Assembly: GCA_035999765.1 (NCBI GenBank)
Contig: CP108521.1
Coordinates: forward strand, 8,804,001 to 8,868,000
Reading direction: 5' to 3'
DNA: 64,000 bases
DNA from: Streptomyces sp. NBC_01231
GTDB lineage: Bacteria > Actinomycetota > Actinomycetes > Streptomycetales > Streptomycetaceae
Numbering within the stretch: position 1 is the first letter of the stretch; every line of letters begins with the position of its first letter. A program made the translations under genes and the position numbers. Under the pieces are notes generated by a model that worked only from the letters and a program-made list of their open reading frames with translations, was not told the origin of the DNA and did no database searches. Below are positions 8,343 through 16,368 of the stretch, piece after piece.

Positions 8343-8388
8343 TGGGAACGCTCCCATGGAGCCTAGGAAGGCGCCGAGGCGCCGTCAA
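8343..8388 (-). promoter_or_regulatory. Minus-strand promoter with CebR-like operator
   Basis: On the minus strand a -35 TTGACG (8383-8388) and a -10 TAGGCT (8360-8365) are separated by exactly 17 bp, followed 3 bp later by TGGGAACGCTCCCA (8343-8356). That box matches the CebR consensus TGGGAGCGCTCCCA at 13 of 14 positions. An operator just past the -10 would block transcription start. The promoter points toward the SGNH esterase. The GH48 promoter at 60.5 kb has the same arrangement. Confidence 0.7.
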
Positions 8389-9246
8389 GGAGTCTGTCGA
8401 AACTTGGCGTTCGACCATGCTCGAATTCGTGACTTCGGTCGTATGCGCTGATTGCCGGGCCGTCGCATGCTCTGGAAACTGCGTGAGGCGCCGACTATTG
8501 AACGATCCCAGTGAGCGAGGCGTCAGAGTTGCTGATTCACGTGCACTCGTAACGCCGTCCTGTTTCAACCCGTTCAGTCTGTGAACATACGCAACACCCG
8601 TGATCAGCTGAGGCGGATCTGCCGACGGACCGGGCCGTCAGTCGGACATGGAGTGGCTTCACCGCCGCTGGCCCACTGCATCGCCCACGCCGATGGCCGA
8701 TTGCGCACCGCCCGGTATGTCTCTTGTGCGGCCGGCGCGCGCAAGGAACCGCGTACAGCGCCAGTTCCCCGCCGCCTGGGTCACCGGGGACGATTGTCCG
8801 CCGGCAACGGACAGGCGGCGGGTCATGACTCCTGCCAGCGGGCAGGTTCTATGCTGTGGTCCGCGGCCATCAGCTGTTCTTCTGTCTTCACACACCGATG
8901 ATCACTGGTGGCCGTACGCATGCCCGGGCGACCCAGCCAAAATGGTGTGTCGGCAGGCATGGTCTTCCAACGGATCACAGAGCGTCGAGAATCCATGATC
9001 TTGGAAGTTCGCGCCTGTCAGGTTCCTGGAACCCCGAGCGAAGTGGACGTCGGGCGAAACACCGAGGCCCTACAGCAGGGTCCCACCGGAATTCAGCGGT
9101 GGGTGAGCAGCCGACTTCAGCTGTCCACGATCACCGACCTGGGGACACACGTGCGGCGTTAAGGCAAATTGAGTAAGCCGAGCCAAGCGCACACCCCTAT
9201 TTACCCAGGTCATCCATATTTCCCTCCTGTGGGGGATGATCAATCC
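8389..9246. other. 860-bp region with no supportable gene
   Basis: Several short open frames overlap here on both strands. None has a ribosome-binding site plus a recognisable domain, and the base composition is less GC-biased at third positions than in real neighbouring genes. It is probably decayed DNA between the carbohydrate block and the helicase remnant. Confidence 0.45.
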
Positions 9247-9266
9247 AAGTAAGTCAAGCCTTACTT
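9247..9266. promoter_or_regulatory. Inverted repeat upstream of the helicase remnant
   Basis: AAGTAAG and CTTACTT flank a 6-bp centre in an AT-rich stretch 51 bp upstream of the helicase start. The position suits an operator or promoter element. It does not match the published rifamycin-associated element as I remember it, so the regulator is unknown. Confidence 0.35.
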
Positions 9267-9317
9267 TTGAATGGTTTCGACCGCATAGTGGTGGCTCGAA
9301 CCGAGAGGAGCCCCCTG

Positions 9318-10165
9318 TTGCCGCAGGTGAACGACCCCGCTGTGCGCCAGGTCGAATTGGAACGAGCTCATGTGACTGCCCTGTACGAACTGCTCACCGA
9401 GCGGCGCTCCGAGGCGCGGGCGCACCGGGCGGATGCACTCAGGGCTCCGGCCGAGAGTGCCGGTGAGGTATACGAGCGAGAGGTCGCCGCTGAACGTCTG
9501 GCCAAGGAGATCGGTCGGCTTGAGGGCGCCGAGAACGGGCTGGTTTTTGGCCGCATGGACTGGTCGGACGGCACCGCTCTGCGTATCGGACGGATCGGAC
9601 TGCAGACGGAGGCCGACGAGCTGCCCCTGCTCGTGGACTGGCGTGCGAGCGCGGCGCGGCCTTTCTGCGAAGCGACGCCGGTTCACCCGATGAACCTGCG
9701 GCGGCGTCGGCATCTGCGCCTGGCGGATCACACAGTGGTCGCGGTGAGCGACGAACTGCTGGACGGCTCCGCCCCGACTGCCGAAGACATAGTGGGCGAC
9801 GGCCCGTTGACCGAGGCCCTTTCGGCACGGCGTACGGGCCGGATGCAAGCGGCCGTCGCAACACTGCAGGCCGAGCAGGACGAGATCGTTCGCTCCGCGC
9901 ACCGCGGGGTGACGGTGGTGCAAGGCGGGCCCGGCACGGGGAAGACGGTCGTCGCCTGCACCGGGCGGCGTATGTCCTGTACGCGTTCCCGCGCGCCGCG
10001 GAGCAGGGTGTCCTGGTGGTCGGGCCGAACGCACGGTTTCTCGACTACATCTCGGTGGCCACCTGTGACCGGCTGCCGTCGCACATGTCCATGGTTGCCG
10101 GGGCGGGCGATGACGAGCAGGCTTCACCAACGCTGGGCGGTGCCCAGATGATGGCGGACCGGTCG
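9318..10165 (+). pseudogene. HelR/HelD-like UvrD-type helicase, N-terminal part, frameshifted
   Basis: TTG at 9318 is preceded by GAGAGGAG at 7 nt. The product has the family's coiled-coil N-terminus (VRQVELERAHVTALYELL), then GRIGL, LLVDWRASAARPF and the Walker A motif VVQGGPGTGKTVVA. Directly after it one C is missing (near 9956), so the expected ALHRAAYVLYAFPR continues in the next frame up to VGPNARFLDYIS near 10050. After that nothing matches, and the sequence runs into the convergent GntR gene. HelR proteins of actinobacteria displace rifamycins from RNA polymerase; intact ones are about 700 residues, so this copy is non-functional. A piece resembling the C-terminus of the same family lies at 48.8-49.05 kb. 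Confidence 0.8.
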
Positions 10166-10849
10166 TCAGGCCGGGTTCGACGTGCCGGTGACGACGTCCA
10201 CCGCGTGGCGGCGGTGGGCGGCGAATAGGGGGAGGGCGGCCTGGGGGTCGCGGGCGCGCAGGGCGGCGGCCAGCGCAAGGTGCTCCTGGGGAATGCAGCC
10301 GAGGTAGCCCTCGGTGCTGAGGCCGATGCGGGTCAGCAGGAACAGGTGGACCTGGCAGCGGATGGTCTCCCAGGCCGCGACGAGACGCTGGTGGCCGGTG
10401 GCGGCGAACACGGCGTCGTGGAAGGCGATGTCCAGGCGGACCATGGCGTGCGGGTCCGCCGTGCGATCCATCACGCCGGCCGCCTTCTCGATGACCGCGA
10501 GGCTCTCGTCCGAGGCGTGCGCGATGACCTGCTGGACGGCGAGATCCTCAAGCGCGCCGCGCAGGCTGTCGAGCTCGGCGACATCATCTGCGGACAGCGT
10601 CGTGACCACGGTGCCCCGGTGCCAGGCGCAGTGCACGAGTCCCTCGCGCTCCAAAACGCGCAGAGCCTCACGCACCGGACCCCTGCTGACCTGCAGCACG
10701 CCGGAGAGTTCGACCTCTCGCAGCGGTGCCCCGGGGGCGTATGCACCGCTGAAGATCGCCTCCCGGATCCGGTCGGCGACCTCGTCGGCCAGTCCGCGAC
10801 GGCGGGCGGGGGCCACCGCGCGATCTCCTGTGGGTTGCGTCTTCTCCAT
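10166..10849 (-). CDS. GntR-family regulator, FadR/FCD subfamily
   Basis: A 227-residue repressor-type protein. The N-terminal winged helix (about 18-85) has LADEVADRIREAIFSGAYAPG and VSRGPVREALRVLEREGLV; the C-terminal FCD all-helical ligand domain (about 92-215) has the metal-ligand pattern RLDIAFHDAVF, EHLALAAALR and HRRHAVD. It diverges from the seven-gene cassette that starts at 10945. The 95-bp gap holds two ATGTnAACAT sites and a long inverted repeat, so it most likely represses that cassette and itself. FCD regulators usually sense organic acids or lipids; the ligand here is unknown. Confidence 0.88.
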   Translation of the reverse strand: MEKTQPTGDRAVAPARRRGLADEVADRIREAIFSGAYAPGAPLREVELSGVLQVSRGPVREALRVLEREGLVHCAWHRGTVVTTLSADDVAELDSLRGALEDLAVQQVIAHASDESLAVIEKAAGVMDRTADPHAMVRLDIAFHDAVFAATGHQRLVAAWETIRCQVHLFLLTRIGLSTEGYLGCIPQEHLALAAALRARDPQAALPLFAAHRRHAVDVVTGTSNPA

Positions 10850-10855
10850 GTCGTG

Positions 10856-10900
10856 ATGTTAACATTCCATGCGTTGTCGCAATGTCAACATTGCGACAAC
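10856..10900. promoter_or_regulatory. GntR operator region between divergent genes
   Basis: ATGTTAACAT (10856-10865) and ATGTCAACAT (10882-10891) are two near-identical short palindromes 26 bp apart, on the same helix face within error. The second sits inside a perfect 12-bp inverted repeat, 10873-10884 with 10889-10900, centre TCAA. This is the expected binding region of the adjacent GntR regulator and would overlap both promoters. Confidence 0.65.
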
Positions 10901-10944
10901 TGGAGTGGCCGGTCGTTCGTCCAATCAGGAGAGAGGCGTTTTCC

Positions 10945-11592
10945 ATGAAGGTGTTCCAGATCGGTGCCGCCGGAGGTGTCGGCAGGAGGCTCGCCGGCCT
11001 GCTGTCCGAGCGCGGTGACGAGGTGACCGGCATGCACCGCAGCCCGGCCCAGGCCGACACGATCCGCGCGACCGGTGCGGCGCCTGTGACCGGCGACCTG
11101 ATCGCCGACTCTGTGGACGAGCTCGCAGGCAAGCTCGCCGGGCACGACGCAGTGGTGTTCTCGGCCGGCGCCCACGGAACCGGCATGGACAAGACCACGC
11201 TCATCGACGGCAAAGGCCTGGAGAAGGCAGCCGCTGCGGCCGAGACCGCAGGAGTCCCGCGCTTCGTCCTCGTCTCCGTGTTCCCCGACGCCCTGCGCGG
11301 CGAGGGAGCGTCCGAAGGCTTCGAGCACTACGTCAAAGTCAAGAAGAGTGCCGACGTCCATCTCACCCGCACCGGCCTCAACTGGTTGATCGTCCGCCCC
11401 GGCACGCTGCTGGACGGACCGGGTACCGGGCGAATCGCAGCCGGGCCCGCCGTCGAGTACGGCGACGTACACCGCGACGATGTCGCCGCGTTCATCGACG
11501 CCGCCCTGCGCGAGCCCGCCCTCAGCCGCGTCATCGTCGAGCTGACCTCCGGCGACACCCTCATCGCGGACGCGGTCGCCCGCCTCCCTTGA
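10945..11592 (+). CDS. NAD(P)H-binding oxidoreductase, atypical SDR
   Basis: A 215-residue protein with an N-terminal dinucleotide fold: MKVFQIGAAGGVGRRLAGLL gives the GxxGxxG loop at about 7-13, followed by MHRSPAQAD, VTGDL, VVFSAG and FVLVSVFPD. It resembles the NmrA/YwnB-like extended SDR group that lacks the classical YxxxK site, so it may be a redox-sensing or isomerising protein rather than a dehydrogenase. ATG at 10945 follows GGAGAG. It is the first gene of the GntR-controlled cassette and is separated by 52 bp from the RidA gene. Confidence 0.85.
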   Translation: MKVFQIGAAGGVGRRLAGLLSERGDEVTGMHRSPAQADTIRATGAAPVTGDLIADSVDELAGKLAGHDAVVFSAGAHGTGMDKTTLIDGKGLEKAAAAAETAGVPRFVLVSVFPDALRGEGASEGFEHYVKVKKSADVHLTRTGLNWLIVRPGTLLDGPGTGRIAAGPAVEYGDVHRDDVAAFIDAALREPALSRVIVELTSGDTLIADAVARLP

Positions 11593-11644
11593 GCTTGGCG
11601 CTCCTGCTCACCCCCGCATCCCCCACCAGAGAAGGACAGCCGCC

Positions 11645-12046
11645 ATGACTGCGATCGATTCCTACAGCCACGGCGTCTCGGGCGAGCGCGAGTTCGGCTT
11701 CGCCCAGGCCATCAAGGTCGACCACACGATCTATGTCTCGGGCCAGCTCTCTCACGACGACGAGGGCCACTTCCTCTACCCGGACGACTTCGAGGCCCAG
11801 ACCGCGCAGGTCTTCGCCAACTTCGAGAAGGTCCTCGCCCACTACGGCGCCACCCGCAACCAGGTCGTCTCCGAGACCCAGTACATCGTGGACCTGCCGA
11901 AGTACAACAACGCGATGGCGGCCGCCAATCTGGCCTACTTCGGCGACCACCGCCCCACCAGCAGCACCATCGGCGTCGCCTCGCTGTTCTTCCCCGGCCA
12001 GCTCATCGAGACCAACTTCGTCATCGACACCCGTCTGCCCGCCTGA
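11645..12046 (+). CDS. RidA-family protein (reactive imine/enamine deaminase-like)
   Basis: A 133-residue RidA/YjgF/UK114-type protein. It shows AIKVDHTIYVSGQL, the trimer-forming VFANFEKVLAHYGAT, and a C-terminal ASLFFPGQLIETNFVIDT where canonical RidA has an Arg in the 'xRxxV' position. No clear catalytic Arg is present at that place, so it may belong to a divergent Rid group linked to degradation pathways. It overlaps the next gene by one base (TGATG), which suggests translational coupling. Rid proteins clear reactive enamine/imine intermediates, in keeping with a redox catabolic cassette. Confidence 0.85.
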   Translation: MTAIDSYSHGVSGEREFGFAQAIKVDHTIYVSGQLSHDDEGHFLYPDDFEAQTAQVFANFEKVLAHYGATRNQVVSETQYIVDLPKYNNAMAAANLAYFGDHRPTSSTIGVASLFFPGQLIETNFVIDTRLPA

Positions 12047-12480
12047 TGGCACAGGCGTACTGGAGCTCGGTCTTCACCAGCTCCGCAGACGCGATATGGG
12101 CCGTCGTCCGGCGCTTCAACGGCCTGCCCGACTGGCACCCGGCCATCCGGGCGAGCGAGATCGTCGGGGGCGGCAACGGGCTCACCCCCGGTGCGGTCCG
12201 GGTCCTCACCGGGGTGGACGGCAGCATCTACCGGGAACGGCTCGTGGCGCTGGACGACGCCGACCGGAAGCTGAGTTACGAGATCGTCGAGGCGCCGCTG
12301 CCGGTCCGCGGCTACCGCTCGACGCTGCACGTCCAGCCCGTCGCCGACACCGGTGGCGCCTTCTTCAGCTGGCACGCCACCTTCGATCCGGCCGAGGGCA
12401 CCACCGCTCACCAAGCCGTCACGGTCCTCGAAGCGGCCTACGCCCCGGCCATCGCAGGCCTCCACACGATCATCGCCTGA
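12046..12480 (+). CDS. SRPBCC (START-like) family protein
   Basis: A 144-residue helix-grip protein of the polyketide cyclase/dehydrase SRPBCC group. The pattern [20 protein letters not shown], then [38 protein letters not shown] and [10 protein letters not shown] is typical. These proteins bind hydrophobic ligands in a central cavity, and some catalyse cyclisation or hydrolysis. ATG overlaps the RidA stop. In this context it could bind or isomerise the ring-shaped substrate used by the OYE that follows 62 bp on. Confidence 0.83.
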   Translation: MAQAYWSSVFTSSADAIWAVVRRFNGLPDWHPAIRASEIVGGGNGLTPGAVRVLTGVDGSIYRERLVALDDADRKLSYEIVEAPLPVRGYRSTLHVQPVADTGGAFFSWHATFDPAEGTTAHQAVTVLEAAYAPAIAGLHTIIA

Positions 12481-12542
12481 CACCGGACGGCAGCCGCCCC
12501 GTCCGATGACATCGAACACCGATCACGAAAGAAGCACCCCCC

Positions 12543-13652
12543 GTGAGTTCCCTGTTCACCCCCCTCACCCTGCGTTCCCTTCAGATACCCAACCGGGTGT
12601 GGATGTCCCCGATGTGCATGTACTCCGCCGCCCCCGAAGGCCCGGACACCGGTGCGCCGACCGACTTCCACCTCACCCACCTGACCTCCCGCGCCGCCGG
12701 CGGCGCGGGCCTGGTCATGGCCGAGGCCACCGGTGTGCGCCCCGACGGGCGCATCAGCCCCTGGGACCTGGGCCTGTGGAACGACCGCCAGCAGGAGGCG
12801 TTCACCCGCATCACCGCGGCCATCAAGGCCCACGGCGCCGTCCCGGCCATCCAACTCGCCCACGCCGGCCGCAAGGCGTCGGTGGACAAGCCCTGGCTCT
12901 CCGACCGATACGTGCCCGAGGCCGAGGGCGGCTGGCAGCCCGTCGCCCCCAGCGCCATCGCGTTCGGCGGACTGGCTGTCCCGCACGAGCTGACCGTGGA
13001 GGAGATCCAGCAGCTTGTCCGGGACTTCGCGGACTCCGCGCGGCGCGCGTTGGCCGCCGGATTCCAGGTGGCCGAGGTGCACGGCGCCCACGGCTACCTG
13101 ATCAACTCCTTCCTCTCCCCGGCGTCCAACCACCGCACCGACGCTTACGGCGGCAGCTTCGAGAACCGCATCCGCTTCGCCCTGGAGGTCGTCGACGCCG
13201 TCCGCGCGGTGTGGCCCGAGGACCTGCCGGTCTTCTTCCGCACCTCGGCCACCGACTGGCTGACCGAGAATCCCGAGGACGAGCGCGTGGGCTGGACCGG
13301 GGACGACACCGTCCGCCTCGCCAAGGAACTCCAGGCCCACGGCGTCGACCTGCTCGACGTGTCCACCGGCGGCATGGTCCCCGACGCCAAGATCGTCGCC
13401 GGCCCCAACTACCAGGTGCCCTTCGCCACCCAGGCACGCCAGGCCACCGGCATCCCCACCGGCGCCGTCGGCATCATCACCGAGCCGCAGCAGGCCGAGG
13501 ACATCCTCACCAGCGGGCAGGCCGACGCGGTCCTCCTCGGCCGTGAACTCCTGCGCAACCCCTACTGGCCACAGCACGCCGCGCTCGCGCTCGACGCCGA
13601 GCCGACCTGGCCGGACCAGTACGCCTATGTCGTCAAGCGCCGCAAGCGCTGA
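12543..13652 (+). CDS. Old Yellow Enzyme-family NADH:flavin oxidoreductase (1)
   Basis: A 369-residue FMN-dependent ene-reductase of the YqjM/xenobiotic-reductase class. GTG at 12543 follows GAAAGAAG. Visible are [38 protein letters not shown], the substrate-binding [29 protein letters not shown] and a C-terminal TGAVGIIT followed by [12 protein letters not shown] for FMN phosphate binding. Family members reduce C=C bonds of enones, nitro-esters or quinones. It is the catalytic centre of the GntR cassette. A second, clearly different homologue occurs at 16.4 kb. Confidence 0.93.
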   Translation: MSSLFTPLTLRSLQIPNRVWMSPMCMYSAAPEGPDTGAPTDFHLTHLTSRAAGGAGLVMAEATGVRPDGRISPWDLGLWNDRQQEAFTRITAAIKAHGAVPAIQLAHAGRKASVDKPWLSDRYVPEAEGGWQPVAPSAIAFGGLAVPHELTVEEIQQLVRDFADSARRALAAGFQVAEVHGAHGYLINSFLSPASNHRTDAYGGSFENRIRFALEVVDAVRAVWPEDLPVFFRTSATDWLTENPEDERVGWTGDDTVRLAKELQAHGVDLLDVSTGGMVPDAKIVAGPNYQVPFATQARQATGIPTGAVGIITEPQQAEDILTSGQADAVLLGRELLRNPYWPQHAALALDAEPTWPDQYAYVVKRRKR

Positions 13653-13731
13653 CCCCCCGCAATCTCATCGCTGCCGCCGTGCTGTCCCGACAAGACAGCG
13701 GCGTGCCGAGCTATCTCACCGGGAGATTCCC

Positions 13732-14475
13732 GTGAACCACCTTCAGGGCAAGGTCGTCGTCATCACCGGCGCCTCCTCCGGTATCGGCGCTGTCAGCGCC
13801 AAGGCCCTCGCCGCCCGCGGCGCCAAGATCGTCGCCGCCGCCCGCGGCCAGGAGGACCTCGACCAGCTGGTCGCCGACATCAACAAGGCCGGCGGCACCG
13901 CCGTCGCCAGGCTCACCGATGTCGCCGACGCTGCCGACATGGAGACGCTCGCCGACTTCGCTGTCGAGCAGTTCGGCCGGATCGACGTCCTGGTCAACAA
14001 CGCCGGCCTGATGCTGTTCTCCTTCTGGAAGGACGGCGCGATCGACGACTGGAACCGGATGATCGACGTGAACATCCGCGGCTACCTCAACGGCGTCCAC
14101 GCCGTCCTTCCGGTCATGCTCCGCCAGAAGTCCGGCCACATCCTCAACATGGACTCGGTCGCCGGCCACCAGGTCGGAGACGGCGCCGGTATCTACAGCT
14201 CCACCAAGTTCTTCGTCCAGGCCATGACCGAATCCATGCGTCGGGAACTCGGCGTCCGCGAAGGCATCAGGGCCTCCACCATCAGCCCCGGCGTCATCAA
14301 CACCGGCTGGGCCGACAAGGTCACCGACCCCGCCGGCCGAAAGGCGGCCCAGGAACTGAACGAGGTCGCCATCAGTCCGCAAAGTGTCGCCGACGCCGTC
14401 GTCTACGCCCTCGACCAGCCCGCCGACGTCACCGTCAACGACCTGATCATCTCCCCCACCCGCCAGAACTGGTAA
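13732..14475 (+). CDS. Classical SDR-family oxidoreductase
   Basis: A 247-residue classical short-chain dehydrogenase. GTG at 13732 was chosen because GGGAG lies just upstream and the protein then begins [19 protein letters not shown], the usual SDR start. Further motifs are the DVAD loop, [16 protein letters not shown] for the catalytic Ser region, and YSSTKF with catalytic Tyr and Lys, then SPGVINTGW. The coenzyme loop AAARGQ suggests NADP. It lies 79 bp after the OYE gene, and may oxidise or reduce the alcohol/ketone partner of the same substrate. Confidence 0.93.
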   Translation: MNHLQGKVVVITGASSGIGAVSAKALAARGAKIVAAARGQEDLDQLVADINKAGGTAVARLTDVADAADMETLADFAVEQFGRIDVLVNNAGLMLFSFWKDGAIDDWNRMIDVNIRGYLNGVHAVLPVMLRQKSGHILNMDSVAGHQVGDGAGIYSSTKFFVQAMTESMRRELGVREGIRASTISPGVINTGWADKVTDPAGRKAAQELNEVAISPQSVADAVVYALDQPADVTVNDLIISPTRQNW

Positions 14476-14516
14476 GCGCCAGGCACTCCACGCCGCACGG
14501 AAGGAACCCCAGACCC

Positions 14517-14951
14517 ATGTCCGCTCTCGCCTCCCCTATCCCCCGCTTCCACCTCGCGGTCCCGGTCGACGACCTGGACGCCGCCCGCCGCTTCTATGGC
14601 GAGACGCTCGGCCTGGAGCAGGGCCGCAGCGCCGACACCTGGGTGGACTGGAACCTGCACGGCCACCAGTTCGTCACCCACCTCGCTCCGGCCCGCACCG
14701 AACAGGTACACAACCCGGTCGACGGCCACGACGTGCCCGTACCGCACTTCGGGCTGATCCTGACCATCGACGCTTTCCACCGGCTCGCCGACCGGCTGCG
14801 CGCCGCGGACACCGCCTTCGTCATCGAGCCCTACGTGCGCTTCGCAGGCGAAACCGGCGAGCAGTGGACGATGTTCCTGCTCGACCCGGCCGGCAACGCC
14901 CTGGAGTTCAAGGCGTTCGCCGACGACTCCCAAGTGTTCGCCACGCCATGA
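14517..14951 (+). CDS. VOC-family (glyoxalase/bleomycin resistance fold) protein
   Basis: A 144-residue vicinal-oxygen-chelate protein with two beta-alpha-beta-beta-beta modules: [20 protein letters not shown] carries the first His ligand, and the second half has [20 protein letters not shown] and [15 protein letters not shown] with the last Glu ligand. Families with this fold act as dioxygenases, epimerases, isomerases or drug-binding proteins. ATG at 14517 follows GGAAGG. A mutated copy of its last 100 bp sits downstream at 15.65 kb, evidence of a local duplication. Confidence 0.9.
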   Translation: MSALASPIPRFHLAVPVDDLDAARRFYGETLGLEQGRSADTWVDWNLHGHQFVTHLAPARTEQVHNPVDGHDVPVPHFGLILTIDAFHRLADRLRAADTAFVIEPYVRFAGETGEQWTMFLLDPAGNALEFKAFADDSQVFATP

Positions 14952-15136
14952 CGCCGGGACCCTGCGGCGCACCCCGGTCGTGAACTGGCAGGTATCCCAG
15001 CTATTAACGGGCTGGTGGCTCAACGACCGGGACAGGCGTAGCACGGATCCTCGGCCAAGAGGCCGCCGCTTGCCCCTGATCCACGTCTCAACCAACCCGG
15101 CGCAAGCGCGCCGCAACCTCAGACTGGAGACACAAC

Positions 15137-15523
15137 ATGTCGAAACCGACCTATGTCGCTGACCACATCGCAATCACCGAAGTGCTGGAAAAGTACAACC
15201 AGGGCGTAGCCAAGGCCGACAGCTCGATCATGAAGCCCGCGTTCGCCGAAGAGGCGACGATCTTCGGCGTGGAGAATGGCAAGCTCTCCGGCGGCGCGAT
15301 CACGGCCCTCTACCAGGGGATCGACAGGGATTTCCGCCCCTCGCCGGAAGGCCGCGCCGTGATCGCCTACATCAACGTGACCGGCACTGCAGCCAACGCG
15401 CGTGTTGATACCAACGATGTCTCCGGCCTGTGCTTCACCGACTACTTCAACCTGCTGAAAGTCGATGGCACGTGGACCATTGTCAGCAAGATCTACCACG
15501 TCAACGACGCGCCGAAATCGTAG
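15137..15523 (+). CDS. NTF2-like (SnoaL/lumazine-binding type) protein
   Basis: A 128-residue cone-shaped alpha+beta barrel protein: HIAITEVLEKYNQGVAKADS, FAEEATIFGVENGKLSGG, and the C-terminal CFTDYFNLLKVDGTWTIVSKIYH. It resembles the 'putative lumazine-binding' NTF2 subgroup common in Proteobacteria. Several codons here (GAA, AAA, GTT, GAT, TCG) are less GC-biased than in neighbouring genes, so horizontal acquisition is possible. It is the last gene of the cassette and lies between the VOC gene and its truncated duplicate. Function unknown; members can be isomerases, cyclases or binding proteins. Confidence 0.82.
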   Translation: MSKPTYVADHIAITEVLEKYNQGVAKADSSIMKPAFAEEATIFGVENGKLSGGAITALYQGIDRDFRPSPEGRAVIAYINVTGTAANARVDTNDVSGLCFTDYFNLLKVDGTWTIVSKIYHVNDAPKS

Positions 15524-15651
15524 CCGCGCACACGGCCGGGCGTGCATGAGCTTCCCCCCTCGCGGTGGACGTGTGGCGTGAGTTGACCTTGAGGTTGCCG
15601 GGAAGGAACCGTTCAGGCCGGCAGCACACCCGCCGCAGTTCCGTCAGAGCG

Positions 15652-15754
15652 TGAGCGAAGCCGGCGAGCAGTGGACGATGCTCCTGCTAGACCCGGCGGC
15701 AACGCGCTGGAGTTCAAGGCGTTCGCCGACGACTCCCAAGTTTTCGCCGCCTGA
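15652..15754 (+). pseudogene. Duplicated 3' end of the VOC gene
   Basis: This stretch repeats the end of the VOC gene (about 14848-14951) with only a few base changes, covering GEQWTM(F/L)LLDPA and [16 protein letters not shown]. One C is missing in the 'gacccggccggc' stretch, so the copy is frameshifted and has no start. The pair of copies flanks the NTF2-like gene, which suggests that gene entered through, or was bracketed by, a duplication. Confidence 0.85.
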
Positions 15755-15784
15755 CATTTTCTGTGGTCGGTGGAGGGCTTTCGG

Positions 15785-15818
15785 AGGGGCTGCCCGCCTA
15801 TCCCATTGGGCAGCCCCT
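15785..15818. terminator. Hairpin terminator after the GntR cassette
   Basis: AGGGGCTGCCC and GGGCAGCCCCT form a perfect 11-bp stem with a 12-nt loop, followed by GTTTC. It lies past the duplicated VOC fragment and would end the cassette transcript. Confidence 0.7.
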
Positions 15819-15918
15819 GTTTCATAGGTGGCCGCTCATGAAACACCCACCCGCCCGGCGCTCCACCTGCGGCGAGCGTGTTTCATGAGTTGTTACAAAC
15901 GGTTAGACGCCTGAAACA
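15818..15918. repeat. Four alternating TGTTTCA/TGAAACA motifs
   Basis: TGTTTCA occurs at 15818-15824 and 15879-15885, and its complement TGAAACA at 15839-15845 and 15912-15918. They form two inverted pairs; the first pair extends to 8 bp (TGTTTCAT/ATGAAACA). The array lies just upstream of a small zinc-ribbon frame and could be its operator, or recombination sites of a lost mobile element. Confidence 0.5.
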
Positions 15919-15941
15919 CCCTCACAAAACAGTTTGGGGTC

Positions 15942-16166
15942 GTGAGTGACGACTTCAAGCGCGTGGAATCGCACGACTGCCCGATGTCCACCTGCGCCGC
16001 CCCAGCGGGCTCCCCATGCCGGACCGGGAAGGGCAAAGTGGCCATCCAGTACCACACCGCGCGCTTCCGACTCGTGCCCCAACTCGCCAAGAAGCTCAGC
16101 GTCCCGCGCGAAGAAGGGTCAGCACCCGTCACCGGCGACCGTCATGCGGATGTTCCGCGAACGTGA
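15942..16166 (+). CDS. Small zinc-ribbon-like protein, probably truncated mobile-element gene
   Basis: GTG at 15942 opens a 74-residue frame with the metal-binding pattern DCPMSTCAAPAGSPCRTGKG, which has four Cys spaced like a zinc knuckle, then VAIQYHTARFRLVPQLAKKL. Proteins with this Cys pattern occur as short domains in actinobacterial plasmid and phage genes. After residue 55 the sequence loses similarity and codon bias, and a shifted frame continues RMFRERDEQAVV, so the gene is probably frameshifted near 16110. No ribosome-binding site is strong. I read it as a decaying mobile-element gene. Confidence 0.45.
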   Translation: MSDDFKRVESHDCPMSTCAAPAGSPCRTGKGKVAIQYHTARFRLVPQLAKKLSVPREEGSAPVTGDRHADVPRT

Positions 16167-16280
16167 CGAGCAGGCCGTGGTCTCGACAAGCGCATGGCCC
16201 TGGTCGGACGGCGGCAGGAGGCGCTGATGGCGCGACTCATCCGCGCCCGACCAGCACACTTCCCTTTTTGTCTATATGAG

Positions 16281-16305
16281 ACTTTAAAGTGCATACTGTT
16301 GCATT
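16281..16305. promoter_or_regulatory. Candidate operator/promoter of OYE 2
   Basis: An AT-rich patch contains the perfect palindrome ACTTTAAAGT (16281-16290) followed by the direct repeat GCATactgttGCAT. It lies about 80 bp upstream of the OYE 2 start. The HxlR regulator encoded downstream of that enzyme is the obvious candidate binder. Confidence 0.45.
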
Positions 16306-16368
16306 CGGCATGTTTCTTCTACGGTCGGAAGCGACAAGAACCCCACTGAACGACAGGGATGATCTTTC

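Noticed and set aside
8585..9176. Overlapping short frames as small genes
   Set aside because: No ribosome-binding site, no consistent codon bias, and no recognisable similarity.
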